Shown here: piece after piece, positions 26,666 through 35,453 of the stretch
Position numbering within the stretch: the stretch's first letter is position 1
Layout: each line of letters starts with the position of its first letter
Source of the DNA: Sinorhizobium sp. 6-70
GTDB lineage: Bacteria > Pseudomonadota > Alphaproteobacteria > Rhizobiales > Rhizobiaceae
Assembly (NCBI RefSeq): GCF_030124375.1
Contig: NZ_JASKLS010000003.1
Span: forward strand, 1-64,000
DNA length: 64,000 nt
Direction: 5' to 3'
Notes under the pieces: model-generated
What the model was told of the DNA's origin: nothing
The model's database searches: none
The model's input: the letters and a program-made list of their open reading frames with translations, nothing else
Position numbers and translations under genes: made by a program

Positions 26666-27070
26666 TCAGACGCGGCCAACGCGTCGATCCAGGCTGAAGG
26701 CGCCCGCGCCGAAGGCGACGACCTGCAGGAATCCGCCCGTGATGGCGAGATTCTTCATGAAGTGGATCATCTGGTTTTGGTCTGCGAAATTGGTGTGAAA
26801 TCCGAGAGCCGATGCCAGGGTGAAGACCGCCAGGACGAGCGCGGCCAAGCGGGCCTGATAGCCGAGAACAAGAAGGACACTGCCACCGATTTCCACGACG
26901 AGAGCGACGGCGTAGGCGACCGTGGGCAGCGGCAGATTGGCCGCCCTTATATACTCGATCGTTCCTGCGGGATCGGCCAGCTTTTCGAAGCCGGACGAGA
27001 GGAAGATGGCGACGAGAAGCAGACGACCGATGAAGGCCAGGCCGCTCTGAAGTGCAAGGTTGTCGCTCAT
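26666..27070 (-). CDS. DoxX family membrane protein (134 aa)
   Basis: Small membrane protein with four hydrophobic helices; family members are linked to terminal oxidases or thiol/sulfur stress, but the role is mostly unknown. Visible hallmarks are LAFIGRLLLVAIFLSSGFEKLADPAGTIEYI and VEIGGSVLLVLGYQARLAALVLAVFTLASALGFHTNFADQNQMIHFMKNLAITGGFL, the latter the typical DoxX signature. It stands alone, divergent from ftsK. Confidence 0.88.
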   Translation of the reverse strand: MSDNLALQSGLAFIGRLLLVAIFLSSGFEKLADPAGTIEYIRAANLPLPTVAYAVALVVEIGGSVLLVLGYQARLAALVLAVFTLASALGFHTNFADQNQMIHFMKNLAITGGFLQVVAFGAGAFSLDRRVGRV

Positions 27071-27443
27071 GTCGGGTGCCTTTCTTAGCGGCGGCGGGCG
27101 AAGCGGTCTGCGCCGGGGGATTTGCGACTACCGCGCATCGCCGGCGCTATTGAGCCTTCCGCCGATCCTCGGCAGGAGGTGGATCGACAGCAATCTATGT
27201 TTGCAAAGATAGCGCTCACGCTTCGAAAATCTTCCCGGTCTGAAACAGAATTTGAACGGTGGCAAAAACCGGCTGCCGAAGCCCTGAAAAGCCTCGGATG
27301 CGGGCGGCCGGAAGGGCGTCTTGTGAAGCTCTTCGGAGGGCATGCGGCCCCTCCCGCGCGGTGCCTGGAAGGGAGTTGTTAACCTTCATTTCCTATTCGC
27401 TTAAGGCAGCCCCCTTCGATAATGAATTTCGAGTTTTCAGGCC
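27071..27443. other. Gene-free stretch upstream of the FtsK-like gene
   Basis: About 370 bases without a convincing gene on either strand. It must hold the divergent promoters of the DoxX and FtsK-like genes. I see no repeat, strong hairpin or leftover membrane domain that could belong to the FtsK-like protein. Confidence 0.6.
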
Positions 27444-30272
27444 ATGCGTATTCCCCGGACAAATTTCTCGACGGCAGTTTTGTATGATGCAAACCAGGCG
27501 GACGATTTCGAGGCTCCCCATCCGGGTGCTATGAGCAGCCCTCACGCCCAGGCGGCAGGCTCCAGCCAACACGACCATCTGTTCGAGGCGCCGGAAGCGC
27601 CACGGAGGGCGGCGAGCCAGGATGTCCACGACACAGGCTATGCCGGTCGCGCGACGCGGCTCTATGGGCAGGGCTCTGCCTATGCTCCGGCGCAAGTGAC
27701 GGCCTCCACGCGAGACCCGCTTCCGACGCTTGCCGAAATCACCGGTCATGACGGCGATACCACTTGGGAAAGCCATTTCTTCCTGTCGCCCAATGTCCGT
27801 TTCACCCGCACGCCCGAGCGCGAATTCATGAAGCGCCGCGCGCCGGCGATCGAGGAGGGCGAAACGGAAGTGGAGGTGGCGGCCGAGGTTGCCGAGCCAA
27901 CTGTCGCAGCCGAGGAATACGTCGAGCTGGGGGCGGTCGAGGCGGCCACGGCGAATGATGTGCCTGCCGTCGGGCCCGAGACGCCCAGCTACAGTCCATC
28001 CGAACTCCTGCGCGTCCTGATGCAGCAGCTTCCCTCCTGGAGTTCCCAGCAAGCCGGCGGCACCGGTGCGGCGGAGGCGGCGCTGGCTTCGGTACCGATC
28101 GCAGCGCCGCAAGGGCCGGCGGCGGTGGCAACGCAACCGGCATCCGCACAAGACGTGAAGGTTGGGGGTGTGCTTCCGGAGGCCCCGACCATCGCCTCCG
28201 GTGTGGTCACGGAGAGCGGCGGTCAGCCCGACGCGCGCCTGGCCTATCTTTCCGATCATGCCTTCTTTGAATTCATGGAGCCTGAGGTTGCGATCCCAGC
28301 GGCTCCCGCGGTCGCCCCGCCCTCGATCGTTGCCGTGGCAACGCCGACTGAGGTCGCAGTAGAACGGAAGCCCCCGCCCGCCCGGCCGGTAGAAATCCCT
28401 GCACTGCCGACGGCTGCAATCACATCGCTGTTCCGGGTCGTCGAATGCCGGCGTCCAGCGCCGGCCGCTGACTTGCCTGCTACCGCTCCGACGCCTGACG
28501 TGATCGACCGGCCGCCGGTGGAGGAACCCGCTCCGGCGGCAGCCACAGCGGTCGTGCCTGAATCCGCAGCGCCCGCCGAGCCGATCGTGTTCGCTCAGGT
28601 GCCGGAGAAGGTTTCCGAAGCGCCAGTGGCGAAAGCAATGGTCACCATGCCGGCCGTCGTGCAGCGCTCCTCCCCATCGCTGCCGCTGATCGGAGCGATC
28701 GAGCCGGTCCAGACCGGCGACGCATACGAGTTTCCGTCCGAAGCACTCCTGCAGGAGCCGCCGCAAGGCCGCGGCTTCTTCATGACGCAGGAGCAACTCG
28801 AGCAGAATGCCGGGCTCCTTGAAAGCGTGCTCGAAGATTTCGGCGTCAAGGGCGAGATCATCCATGTGCGGCCAGGCCCTGTGGTTACGCTCTACGAGTT
28901 CGAGCCGGCGCCGGGCGTCAAGTCGTCCCGCGTGATCAACCTTGCCGACGATATCGCCCGCTCGATGTCGGCGCTCTCGGCCCGCGTCGCGGTGGTGCCT
29001 GGCCGCAACGTCATCGGCATCGAGCTGCCGAACGCCACCCGCGAGACGGTCTATTTCCGCGAACTGATCGAGTCCGCCGATTTCCGCAAGACCGGCTACA
29101 AACTGGCACTTTGCCTCGGCAAGACCATCGGCGGCGAACCGGTGATCGCCGAGCTTGCCAAGATGCCGCATCTGCTCGTCGCCGGCACCACCGGTTCGGG
29201 CAAGTCGGTGGCGATCAACACGATGATCCTGTCGCTGCTCTATCGGCTGAAGCCGGAGGAATGCCGGCTGATCATGGTCGATCCGAAGATGCTGGAACTC
29301 TCGGTCTACGACGGAATTCCACACCTTTTGACGCCCGTCGTGACCGATCCGAAGAAGGCCGTAATGGCGCTCAAATGGGCGGTGCGCGAGATGGAGGACC
29401 GTTATCGCAAGATGTCGCGCCTCGGCGTCCGCAACATCGACGGCTACAACCAGCGGGCGGCGGCGGCTCGCGAGAAGGGCGAACCGATCCTGGCAACGGT
29501 CCAGACCGGCTTCGAGAAGGGGACGGGCGAGCCGCTTTTCGAACAGCAGGAAATGGATCTGGCGCCGATGCCTTATATCGTCGTCATCGTTGACGAGATG
29601 GCCGATCTGATGATGGTCGCCGGCAAGGAGATCGAAGGCGCGATCCAGCGGCTGGCGCAGATGGCGCGCGCCGCCGGCATCCACCTGATCATGGCGACGC
29701 AGCGTCCGTCGGTCGATGTCATTACGGGCACGATCAAGGCGAACTTCCCGACGCGCATCTCCTTCCAGGTCACATCGAAGATCGACAGCCGCACGATCCT
29801 GGGCGAGCAGGGCGCCGAACAGCTGCTTGGCCAGGGCGACATGCTGCACATGGCCGGTGGCGGCCGCATCGCCCGCGTCCACGGGCCTTTCGTCTCCGAT
29901 CTGGAGGTCGAGCATGTCGTGGCGCATCTGAAGACGCAGGGACGCCCGGAATATCTCGAGACGGTGACCGCGGACGAAGAGGACGAGGAGGCAGAAGAGG
30001 ATCAGGGCGCCGTGTTCGACAAGAGCGCGATCGCGTCGGAAGACGGCAACGAGCTCTACGACCAGGCGGTCAAGGTGGTGCTGCGCGACAAGAAGTGCTC
30101 GACGTCCTACATCCAGCGCCGTCTCGGCATCGGCTACAACCGTGCCGCGTCGCTCGTCGAGCGGATGGAGAAGGAGGGTCTTGTCGGCCCGGCCAACCAT
30201 GTCGGCAAGCGCGAGATCATCTACGGCCAGCGCGACCACTCCGGCGCGCAGGACAGCGACGATATGGAGTGA
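27444..30272 (+). CDS. FtsK/SpoIIIE-type DNA translocase without N-terminal membrane segments (942 aa)
   Basis: Hexameric ATPase that pumps double-stranded DNA; cellular FtsK clears chromosome ends at the septum and activates XerCD at dif. The first ~440 residues are rich in Ala, Pro, Val and Glu and contain no membrane helix, unlike classical FtsK. The alpha/beta motor begins near residue 450 ([53 protein letters not shown]), with Walker [13 protein letters not shown] near 583-594, Walker [15 protein letters not shown] near 710 and [16 protein letters not shown]. The gamma winged helix closes the protein ([45 protein letters not shown]). It is probably a paralogue of the main septal FtsK. 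Confidence 0.92.
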   Translation: MRIPRTNFSTAVLYDANQADDFEAPHPGAMSSPHAQAAGSSQHDHLFEAPEAPRRAASQDVHDTGYAGRATRLYGQGSAYAPAQVTASTRDPLPTLAEITGHDGDTTWESHFFLSPNVRFTRTPEREFMKRRAPAIEEGETEVEVAAEVAEPTVAAEEYVELGAVEAATANDVPAVGPETPSYSPSELLRVLMQQLPSWSSQQAGGTGAAEAALASVPIAAPQGPAAVATQPASAQDVKVGGVLPEAPTIASGVVTESGGQPDARLAYLSDHAFFEFMEPEVAIPAAPAVAPPSIVAVATPTEVAVERKPPPARPVEIPALPTAAITSLFRVVECRRPAPAADLPATAPTPDVIDRPPVEEPAPAAATAVVPESAAPAEPIVFAQVPEKVSEAPVAKAMVTMPAVVQRSSPSLPLIGAIEPVQTGDAYEFPSEALLQEPPQGRGFFMTQEQLEQNAGLLESVLEDFGVKGEIIHVRPGPVVTLYEFEPAPGVKSSRVINLADDIARSMSALSARVAVVPGRNVIGIELPNATRETVYFRELIESADFRKTGYKLALCLGKTIGGEPVIAELAKMPHLLVAGTTGSGKSVAINTMILSLLYRLKPEECRLIMVDPKMLELSVYDGIPHLLTPVVTDPKKAVMALKWAVREMEDRYRKMSRLGVRNIDGYNQRAAAAREKGEPILATVQTGFEKGTGEPLFEQQEMDLAPMPYIVVIVDEMADLMMVAGKEIEGAIQRLAQMARAAGIHLIMATQRPSVDVITGTIKANFPTRISFQVTSKIDSRTILGEQGAEQLLGQGDMLHMAGGGRIARVHGPFVSDLEVEHVVAHLKTQGRPEYLETVTADEEDEEAEEDQGAVFDKSAIASEDGNELYDQAVKVVLRDKKCSTSYIQRRLGIGYNRAASLVERMEKEGLVGPANHVGKREIIYGQRDHSGAQDSDDME

Positions 30273-30340
30273 TTCACAGCCTCGCCTGTTGTCGTCATCG
30301 CCGATGTGCGGGCTTGGTCACGATGACTCTTACCGCGGAT

Positions 30341-30616
30341 CTAGCGATCCTCACGTGTATGCCAAAGCCTCAGCACGTAGATCGTCGAGTGGGCGATCTC
30401 ATAACGCATTTCGTAATGGCCAACGAGAATACGGCGAACCTCACGGGGATCGAACTCTTCCAACCTTTCGCCCATACGCGGCTGCTCGAGCAGACGCGTT
30501 GGGGCCGTTACCAGCGCTTGCACTGTGCGGGCAGCTGCTTGCCGATTGACCGGCGCGAGGAAATCATAGAGGCGCCCTAGATCAGAAACCGCCTTGGTCG
30601 TCCACTCGAGCTTCAC
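30341..30616 (-). CDS. ParE/RelE-family toxin (91 aa)
   Basis: Toxin of a type II toxin-antitoxin pair; ParE members poison gyrase, RelE members cleave mRNA. The protein KLEWTTKAVSDLGRLYDFLAPVNRQAAARTVQALVTAPTRLLEQPRMGERLEEFDPREVRRILVGHYEMRYEI...IYVLRLWHTREDR has the whole fold with the typical RxxxxxxYxxxYEI and LRLWHxRE end. It starts with GTG overlapping the antitoxin stop by 4 bp. It looks intact. Confidence 0.9.
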   Translation of the reverse strand: MKLEWTTKAVSDLGRLYDFLAPVNRQAAARTVQALVTAPTRLLEQPRMGERLEEFDPREVRRILVGHYEMRYEIAHSTIYVLRLWHTREDR

Positions 30617-30873
30617 AATGGTAGCGGCAGCGGCTTGTCGCTATCGAGGCTATCGGCCCAAGCCTGCACAGACTGGTGGTTGATGACCTGCCCACCGTCG
30701 ACGTCGGCGAGCGCTTCCAGCGTCAAGCGCCGGCGCTCCTCTTCCTGGTCAATCCAAGCAGTTAGTGCTTGCTTGACGATCCAACCGCGCGAACGCTCAA
30801 GCCGTGCCGCGATTTGATCGACCTTTTCGGCGAGCGGCAGCGGTACATGGGCTGTAAACACCTTCGTTTCCAT
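30613..30873 (-). CDS. Ribbon-helix-helix antitoxin (86 aa)
   Basis: Antidote and autorepressor for the downstream toxin. The N-terminal METKVFTAHVPLPLAEKVDQIAARLERSRGWIVKQALTAWIDQEEERRR is an RHH DNA-binding domain with the CopG/ParD strand-helix-helix pattern; the acidic tail (ADVDGGQVINHQSVQAWADSLDSDKPLPLPL) is expected to wrap the toxin. ATG 30873 follows ggagtgg; a longer start at 30894 is less likely. Confidence 0.9.
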   Translation of the reverse strand: METKVFTAHVPLPLAEKVDQIAARLERSRGWIVKQALTAWIDQEEERRRLTLEALADVDGGQVINHQSVQAWADSLDSDKPLPLPL

Positions 30874-31031
30874 GGCTCCACTCCATTTATTCAAGCTTAA
30901 TCATAGTGATTAAAATTGATTAATCGAGGCTTTTTGTGGATGAAACCAGTCTTCGCAAGCGCGTACGGCCCGAGCAACAGTTTTATCGCCGCTACTCTGA
31001 CTCGAGCTATCGGCCTCCGCGCCGGCGAAGG

Positions 31032-31919
31032 TCAGGCCTTCGTTCCGGGTGACGCAAGCCGTTGCGATCGGCCGGCGCGACAGCAGGTCTTGAACGTCTG
31101 GCCTGAGCCGCAAGGGCAGGGATCATTGCCGCGCAGCTGCAGGCGACCGATCAGGGGCAGGAGGGCTGCTGAAGGCAAGAGTCCGGCGAGCAGGATCGCC
31201 AGCCGGGCGGAGATGCCTGGAATTACGAGCCGTCGGCCGGCCTTGAATCCGCGCCAGGCGCGCTCGGCCACGTATTCCGAATCCACCTTGGGCAAGATCT
31301 TGAACAGCGCTGCCCTGTTGGCGCCCGATTTTTCGAGGAACTCCGTCGATACCGGCCCGGGGGCGACGCAAGTGACCGTCACACCGGCCGGGCGCACCTC
31401 CTGATGCAGCGCCTCCGAAAAGGAACGGACGAAGCCCTTGCTCGCATAGTACAAGGCCATGAAGGGTCCGGGCGTGAAGCTCGCGACGGAACCGAGATTG
31501 ATCACGCCGCCCCTGCCGCGCGCCACCATTCCCGGCAGGAAACGGAGCGTGAGCTCGGTCAAGACGCGGATATTGAGGTCGATCAGCCCCATTTGCTCGT
31601 CGAGCGGCAGTGTCGCAGCCCCGCCGCGCAGTCCGTAACCGGCGCTGTTGACGAGCACGTCACATGTCAGCCCCTCATTGGACAGGAAGTCTTCGAGACG
31701 CGTCGCCGCATCGCCGGCCGCGAGATCCAGACCAAGTGTGAATGGCTTGCCGCCTGCCTGCTGAACTGCAGTTGCTGCCGTTTGGAGACCTTCTGACGAA
31801 CGCGCAACCAGGACGATGGTGGCGCCGTCCTTGGCGGCAGTCTCGGCGATCGCCTTGCCGATGCCGCGCGAGGCGCCGACCACGACGACGGCCGGCCGGA
31901 ACTCCGGGCTCGACGTCAT
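31032..31919 (-). CDS. Short-chain dehydrogenase with C-terminal SEC-C zinc motif (295 aa)
   Basis: NAD(P)-dependent oxidoreductase of the DHRS7/YdfG-like type. The cofactor loop is VVVGASRGIGKAIAETAAKDGATIVLVARS, NSAGYG is the NNAG equivalent, and catalytic Ser-Tyr-Lys are in LGSVASF...ALYYASKGFVRSF. After the SDR fold (about 250 residues) the tail reads NDPCPCGSGQTFKTCCRAG, a complete SEC-C motif as in the SecA C-terminus. It overlaps the upstream acyltransferase-like gene (ATGA). Confidence 0.9.
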   Translation of the reverse strand: MTSSPEFRPAVVVVGASRGIGKAIAETAAKDGATIVLVARSSEGLQTAATAVQQAGGKPFTLGLDLAAGDAATRLEDFLSNEGLTCDVLVNSAGYGLRGGAATLPLDEQMGLIDLNIRVLTELTLRFLPGMVARGRGGVINLGSVASFTPGPFMALYYASKGFVRSFSEALHQEVRPAGVTVTCVAPGPVSTEFLEKSGANRAALFKILPKVDSEYVAERAWRGFKAGRRLVIPGISARLAILLAGLLPSAALLPLIGRLQLRGNDPCPCGSGQTFKTCCRAGRSQRLASPGTKA

Positions 31920-32704
31920 GCTGCTGATCCCGATGCCGCAGCATTCGAGGCGGTTCCGCCTTCAGAAAGACCTGCCACTTCATCGGCGACTTGGCCGTTC
32001 AGGATCCTTTCGAAGTGCTCCAACGCCCGCGCGACATTGGCGCCGTCCATGACCCGGTGATCATAGTGGATGCGGACGGTTACGAGTCCGTCCTCGCTGA
32101 TCGGACCGTAGTTGAAAATCGTCGTGAGCGGCGTCAGGGGATTGAGGGACTCCGCGCCGAGGCCGGAATAGACCGACAGTTGGAAAGTGCCGAAATGCCG
32201 CCCGCGCTGGCGCCCGATATTGAGGCCAAGCCACATGATTAACCACCGGATCGGTGCCGGCGCGCGGGCGAGCTTCAAAGCGCGGCGGAACTGTTTGATC
32301 TCCAGTACGGGTCGTGATCGCGCCGACTGGATCAGCGCTCCCAGTTCGCCGATCGACCGCTGTTCGGGGGTCTTGATGGTGCTCAAGAGCACGACCCGTT
32401 CGCCTTCAAGTTCGCGCTCGTGCGCGACCGAGGCGACGCTTCCCGGATATTCGTAGAGCTGGGGCCTCGGGAATTTGACGTAGGCGCGGCGAAACTCCGG
32501 TGTCTCCTTGGAGAGGAGTGCATATCCCTTCAAAAAAAGCACTGTCCAGGACGGCCGGCTCGGCTGTGCCAATCTGGCTTTTTGCAGGGCGCCAAGGTTC
32601 ATCTGACGCTGCACCGTGACCCGTGGCACGCCGATCGAAAATCTCATCAGATCTCCGACAAGGCGTCGTGCCGCCGAAAGCTTGAGGGCTCGGCCTCGCA
32701 TCAT
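31916..32704 (-). CDS. Stand-alone 2-oxo-acid dehydrogenase E2-type acyltransferase domain (262 aa)
   Basis: The C-terminal catalytic fold of dihydrolipoamide acyltransferases (CAT-like) without lipoyl or binding domains. The key HxxxDG region is present as IHYDHRVMDGANVARALEHFERIL, with SVYSGLGAESLNPLTPLTTIFNYGPI as the preceding strand pair. Residues 1-60 are basic and helix-rich instead of lipoylated. It might acylate a small molecule or membrane lipid together with its operon partners; substrate unknown. Gene order: methyltransferase-like, this gene, SDR-SEC-C, all minus strand and tightly packed. Confidence 0.85.
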   Translation of the reverse strand: MMRGRALKLSAARRLVGDLMRFSIGVPRVTVQRQMNLGALQKARLAQPSRPSWTVLFLKGYALLSKETPEFRRAYVKFPRPQLYEYPGSVASVAHERELEGERVVLLSTIKTPEQRSIGELGALIQSARSRPVLEIKQFRRALKLARAPAPIRWLIMWLGLNIGRQRGRHFGTFQLSVYSGLGAESLNPLTPLTTIFNYGPISEDGLVTVRIHYDHRVMDGANVARALEHFERILNGQVADEVAGLSEGGTASNAAASGSAA

Positions 32705-32711
32705 GCCACCT

Positions 32712-33305
32712 CTAGTAAAGATAGGGGATAATTCGCTTGGTCCTGTCCATATAGTCTCGATACTGCGAGCCGAATATTTCCAGCATCATGCGCTCCTCCT
32801 TGTCCACTCTGAGGAAAAAGAGGACGGCAAAGCCCACCAGACCCGCGAGGCCAGCCACCCAGTTAGACAGCAGGAAGGCTTGGCCGACGCCCATAAGCAG
32901 GAAGGAGGTGTACATCGGGTGACGGACGAGGGCATAGGGTCCGCGGCAAATCAGTTCGTGCTTGTCGCGAATCTCCAGCGAAATGGACCAGTTGCGACCA
33001 AGTTCCTTATGGGTTCGGCGGAAGACCCACATCGCCGTGGCAAAGATCAAGGCGCCGACGGCGACCGCCCATGCGTGCGCCGGATAGTCGGCCGCCTCCG
33101 GCTTGCCGGTCGCGACGTAAAAGCCGGGAACGAACGCAAGGCCGAACAGCGCCGCCGCAAGCCCGACGGTCTCGGAACGCGAGCGGCGGTTGCTGACGAC
33201 CCGCACGCGCTTGGCGCGACGTTCATACGGACGCCGGATGAAGTACCAGGCGACGATGCCGAGCACCCAGATGATTTCGCCGACGGAAGCGACCGTTATG
33301 TTCAC
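32712..33305 (-). CDS. Isoprenylcysteine carboxyl methyltransferase-like membrane protein (197 aa)
   Basis: A small membrane methyltransferase of the ICMT/PEMT fold, with five hydrophobic segments. The signature is LICRGPYALVRHPMYTSFLLMGVGQAFLLSNW, followed by EERMMLEIFGSQYRDYMDRTKRIIPYL, the family's SAM-binding end. Bacterial members methylate lipids, isoprenoids or unknown substrates. It is the first gene of the three-gene operon and ends 7 bp before the E2-like gene. Confidence 0.88.
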   Translation of the reverse strand: MNITVASVGEIIWVLGIVAWYFIRRPYERRAKRVRVVSNRRSRSETVGLAAALFGLAFVPGFYVATGKPEAADYPAHAWAVAVGALIFATAMWVFRRTHKELGRNWSISLEIRDKHELICRGPYALVRHPMYTSFLLMGVGQAFLLSNWVAGLAGLVGFAVLFFLRVDKEERMMLEIFGSQYRDYMDRTKRIIPYLY

Positions 33306-33446
33306 GCTAGCTCACCAAGCCTCGCTGCGATCGCGGCCATCGCAACGTCTGTCAAGGATGTGGCCATCAAGCTCCGCTCCGACCGATGAAAATGCTGCGG
33401 TCGCATAAGCCGACCGCCGGACAAGCGGCGGGAGTGCCGATTGCAC

Positions 33447-34037
33447 TCACCCGCCGTTCATCTCTCGAAGCCTTGTAATGAATTCTTGCGGCCTGAGCCA
33501 GATGCCGGGTGTTTTATACCCCATGGAACGCGCAATTTCCGCCACGAAGGCGTTGCAGTTGTAGAGCGACGCGTGCCAGAAGCGGGACTTCGCCTTGAGT
33601 TTGCGAATGTCCGCGACGACTTCCTGATACTCGGCTTCCGTCAGCAGAACGCGCCAGCTTGCCGACCTGTATTCTTCTTCCAGGTCGCCATCGCTGACTC
33701 CTGTCTCAGCCGGAACCGGCAGGAAATGACCCATAACATATGGTGCGGTATCGAGCGTCGCCGGCGCAAGGCCCGCAACCTCCGGATTGATCATTGCTCC
33801 GGCCTTGTTCGTGCGCCCGAAAATCACATAGGAGTGACCGTAGCTGAGCGCGTAGCGGGAGCGGAATTCGATGAAGTAGCCGTAGTCTCTCTGTTGAGAC
33901 TTTCCGGCCAAACGCGACCCGGTGGCGTCGATACTCGAAACAAAACGCGGTTGGGGAGCCTTGTCTTCAGTTTGACATGCTGCAGTGGTCAGTGCGAGCA
34001 AGACCGCCAGCGATATACGACCTCGTATAAGCGTCAT
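33447..34037 (-). CDS. Putative lipoprotein, possibly permuted NlpC/P60-like (196 aa)
   Basis: A lipobox LTTAAC (C20) follows MTLIRGRISLAVLLA, predicting a lipid-anchored envelope protein. The body contains GYFIEFRSRYALSYGHSYVIFGRTN and SRFWHASLYNCNAFVAEIARSMGY; the His and the NCNxFV cysteine recall LRAT/NlpC-P60 permuted papain folds. That similarity is weak, so the enzymatic role is inference. It stands between the ICMT operon and a tiny lipoprotein gene. Confidence 0.75.
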   Translation of the reverse strand: MTLIRGRISLAVLLALTTAACQTEDKAPQPRFVSSIDATGSRLAGKSQQRDYGYFIEFRSRYALSYGHSYVIFGRTNKAGAMINPEVAGLAPATLDTAPYVMGHFLPVPAETGVSDGDLEEEYRSASWRVLLTEAEYQEVVADIRKLKAKSRFWHASLYNCNAFVAEIARSMGYKTPGIWLRPQEFITRLREMNGG

Positions 34038-34150
34038 TACTACGCTCTATCTCCCGAGCTCTGATGAGCGCAAATCCTGAAGCCAACTCCTGTCAGTGTG
34101 CGGCTTCCGCGCTGTAGATCCTAAGCCGGTGTGGCCATGAATACAGTACG

Positions 34151-34176
34151 TGGGAAGGGTCGCAAGACCCTCCCCG
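34151..34176 (-). terminator. Hairpin after the 44-aa lipoprotein gene
   Basis: gggaagggtc and gaccctcccc pair around a gcaa loop with one mismatch. It lies 15 bp past the small lipoprotein stop on the minus strand. It lacks a T-run, so it may protect the mRNA end rather than terminate. Confidence 0.5.
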
Positions 34177-34190
34177 CGCAAAAGTCTAAT

Positions 34191-34325
34191 TTACTTGTAG
34201 ACTGGTGCCTGTTCTACCGGCGCTGCCGGTGGCGGGGCCTTCCCCTTGCCTTTGCCAATCGTCCCGCAAGCGCTCAGGCTGGCGACCGAAAACAACGCAA
34301 TCATCACGATTAGAAATCTGCTCAT
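34191..34325 (-). CDS. Tiny lipoprotein (44 aa)
   Basis: The encoded protein opens MSRFLIVMIALFSVASLSAC, giving a signal peptide with lipobox LSAC (C20). The mature end is GTIGKGKGKAPPPAAPVEQAPVYK, a 25-residue Gly/Lys then Pro/Ala tail. A good ribosome site (gaggaaagga) precedes the ATG at 34325. The length and the Lys/Pro tail resemble entericidin-like or LptM-like small envelope lipoproteins, without a sure match. Confidence 0.8.
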   Translation of the reverse strand: MSRFLIVMIALFSVASLSACGTIGKGKGKAPPPAAPVEQAPVYK

Positions 34326-34515
34326 TCAGAAGTCCTTTCCTCAATAGTCGGAATGGGTTATCGAAGGCAACATTTGAAGTAATAGTGGCGAATTGCGACT
34401 CGGCCTAGTGCAGAAAGGACACAGTTGCCATCCGGTTTGTCGTTGCCGAACTTTCAACGGTGTCCCAAAAACACACAGCTTCATCATTTATACCGAAAAT
34501 TAAAGGGAAACACCA

Positions 34516-35112
34516 TCAGATGATCAATACCGGCGTGCCTACGGGCGTCCGGCTGTAGAGATCGACGATATCCTCGTTCGTCATGCGGATGCAACCGTTC
34601 GAAACCGCGTGGCCAATCGTCCACGGCTCGTTCGTTCCGTGCACGCGGAACATGGTGTCTTGTCCACCCCGATAGAGATAAAGGGCCGACGCACCAAGCG
34701 GGTTGTGCGGCCCGCCGGAGACGCCGCCTGCATATTGCGCCAGGTGCGGCTTGCGCTTGATCATGCTGGCGGTCGGTGTCCATGAGGGCCATTCCGCCTT
34801 GCGGCCGACAACCGCGTTGCCTTTCATCGTGAGGCCCTCTTCTCCGACGCCGATCCCGTAGCGCGTCGCCCAGCCGCCGTCTTCGATGGCGTAGAGGTAA
34901 CGCTCGTACGTGTTGACGACGATTGTTCCGGGCGCTTCGTATCCCTCGTAGCGGACATGCCGTCTTCGGTAGCGAGGATCGATGCCGGAGTTGCTTCCGA
35001 ACAGGGATGGAACAGGGACCCCCATTCCTTGCCAGGTTGAACTACATCCAGAGGTCAACAGAGCCAGACCGCTCAGAACGAGCATCCGGCGCGTAATTTG
35101 GTCATTGTCCAT
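34516..35112 (-). CDS. L,D-transpeptidase, YkuD domain lipoprotein (198 aa)
   Basis: Cross-links peptidoglycan (3-3 links) or attaches envelope proteins. ATG 35112 gives MDNDQITRRMLVLSGLALLTSGC, a lipobox signal with twin-arginine-like RR. YkuD motifs follow: GTIVVNTYERYLYAIEDGGWATRYGIGVGEEG, then the catalytic HGTNEPWTIGHAVSNGCIRMTNEDIVDLY with His and Cys (SNGCIRM). This is a usual size and a common family in rhizobia, often many paralogues. No operon partner. Confidence 0.92.
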   Translation of the reverse strand: MDNDQITRRMLVLSGLALLTSGCSSTWQGMGVPVPSLFGSNSGIDPRYRRRHVRYEGYEAPGTIVVNTYERYLYAIEDGGWATRYGIGVGEEGLTMKGNAVVGRKAEWPSWTPTASMIKRKPHLAQYAGGVSGGPHNPLGASALYLYRGGQDTMFRVHGTNEPWTIGHAVSNGCIRMTNEDIVDLYSRTPVGTPVLII

Positions 35113-35453
35113 CTTTACCTGCTGAGCAAATCGGTGCGCCCCGGATTCGTCTTTAACACCGCGGCGCGCGGCGGCCAAGTCTTGCGTGTCGATTAAGACG
35201 GCTGGAGAGGATAGAAATGTGGTTTGGACTACATCTTTGCTTGCGGACGAAAGCATATGTGAGGCAAGCGTGGTATATCTGTAACGCCGCCTAGTGCGGG
35301 TGAATGAACAGGAGCGGCATCAACAGGCGATTCTCGCGGGCTTGTCGGGATTTTCGGGTCGTTGAAGCGGATGCCGCTCTTCATGGCCTGTGAGACGTCT
35401 TGCGGCGGCGCGTCCGCTCGATTAGGTCGAGGCACGACAATAAGGATGGACAA

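Noticed and set aside
27393..30239. Minus-strand open frame of about 950 codons opposite the FtsK-like gene
   Set aside because: Entirely antisense to FtsK; low-complexity composition and no domain.
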